From the NCBI GenBank assembly GCA_031257135.1, contig JAIRPH010000190.1:1-6470 (forward strand): a stretch of DNA of 6,470 bases, in the 5' to 3' direction. Source of the DNA: Spirochaetaceae bacterium (lineage in GTDB: Bacteria > Spirochaetota > Spirochaetia > Treponematales > Breznakiellaceae). The stretch's first letter is position 1. Each line of letters starts with the position of its first letter. A model generated the notes under the pieces. The model made no database searches. It worked only from the letters and a program-made list of their open reading frames with translations, and was not told the DNA's origin. This document shows positions 6,433-6,470 of the stretch, one piece after another. Position numbers and translations under genes: made by a program.

Positions 6433-6469
6433 AGAAATCTTCCCCGTCCAGCGCGCAAAAAGCGGTTAG
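6419..6469 (-). CDS. Probable MazF antitoxin, last 16 codons (5' end outside window)
   Basis: On the minus strand the frame entering the window reads LTAFCALDGEDFYETR and stops at TGA 6419-6421, overlapping the toxin start by 14 nt. An acidic C-terminal tail with such an overlap is typical of antitoxins encoded just upstream of MazF-type toxins. The DNA-binding type (AbrB, CopG or other) cannot be told. The other plausible frame ends in the ATGA overlap with a basic tail (RAGRGRFL) and is less antitoxin-like. Confidence 0.5.
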   Translation of the reverse strand, partial: LTAFCALDGEDFYETR

Positions 6470-6470
6470 T

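Noticed and set aside
6266..6469. 67-codon plus-strand frame at the window end
   Set aside because: Antisense to the MazF N-terminus, which is clearly recognisable on the minus strand.

Overview
The window carries one minus-strand gene cluster between two stretches of accessory DNA. The best guess for the host is a treponeme-like spirochaete with moderately high GC. This is inferred from an Rpn-type nuclease tail with an Ala-rich helical linker, a PEGA-domain exported protein beside ftsY, and a MazF-type remnant. No rRNA or other taxonomic marker is present, so the assignment is tentative.

Layout. At 1-345 (+) lies the 3' end of an Rpn/PD-(D/E)XK-transposase-like gene. A GC-rich, repeat-bearing convergent spacer follows at 346-499. 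From 5869 down to 500 runs a tight minus-strand series in transcription order: prfB (release factor 2, with the classical +1 programmed frameshift), a PEGA-domain exported membrane protein, ftsY (SRP receptor GTPase), an exported protein with YD-like repeats, and a 239-residue protein I do not recognise. Junctions are overlaps (8 nt prfB/PEGA, about 35 nt ftsY/next gene) or short gaps (27 and 12 nt), which suggests one operon with translational coupling. A possible leaderless internal promoter sits directly before the last gene.

Upstream of prfB, 5870-6191 is non-coding. It has an AT-rich part with a candidate promoter and a hairpin followed by a T-tract in the leader, then a GC-rich palindromic part. 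At 6192-6469 (-) is a MazF-family toxin gene killed by an internal deletion and frame break, preceded by the last codons of its likely antitoxin.

How the genes fit together: RF2 ends translation at UGA/UAA, and FtsY docks SRP-bound ribosomes at the membrane. The two exported proteins between and after them are of unknown function but are plausible envelope clients or partners. The most notable non-textbook feature is at the RF2 frameshift site. There the SD-like stimulator, slippery codon and UGA lie inside a perfect 22-nt interrupted palindrome followed by four T residues, so the recoding site could also fold as a terminator-like hairpin. I saw no clear undescribed multi-gene system.
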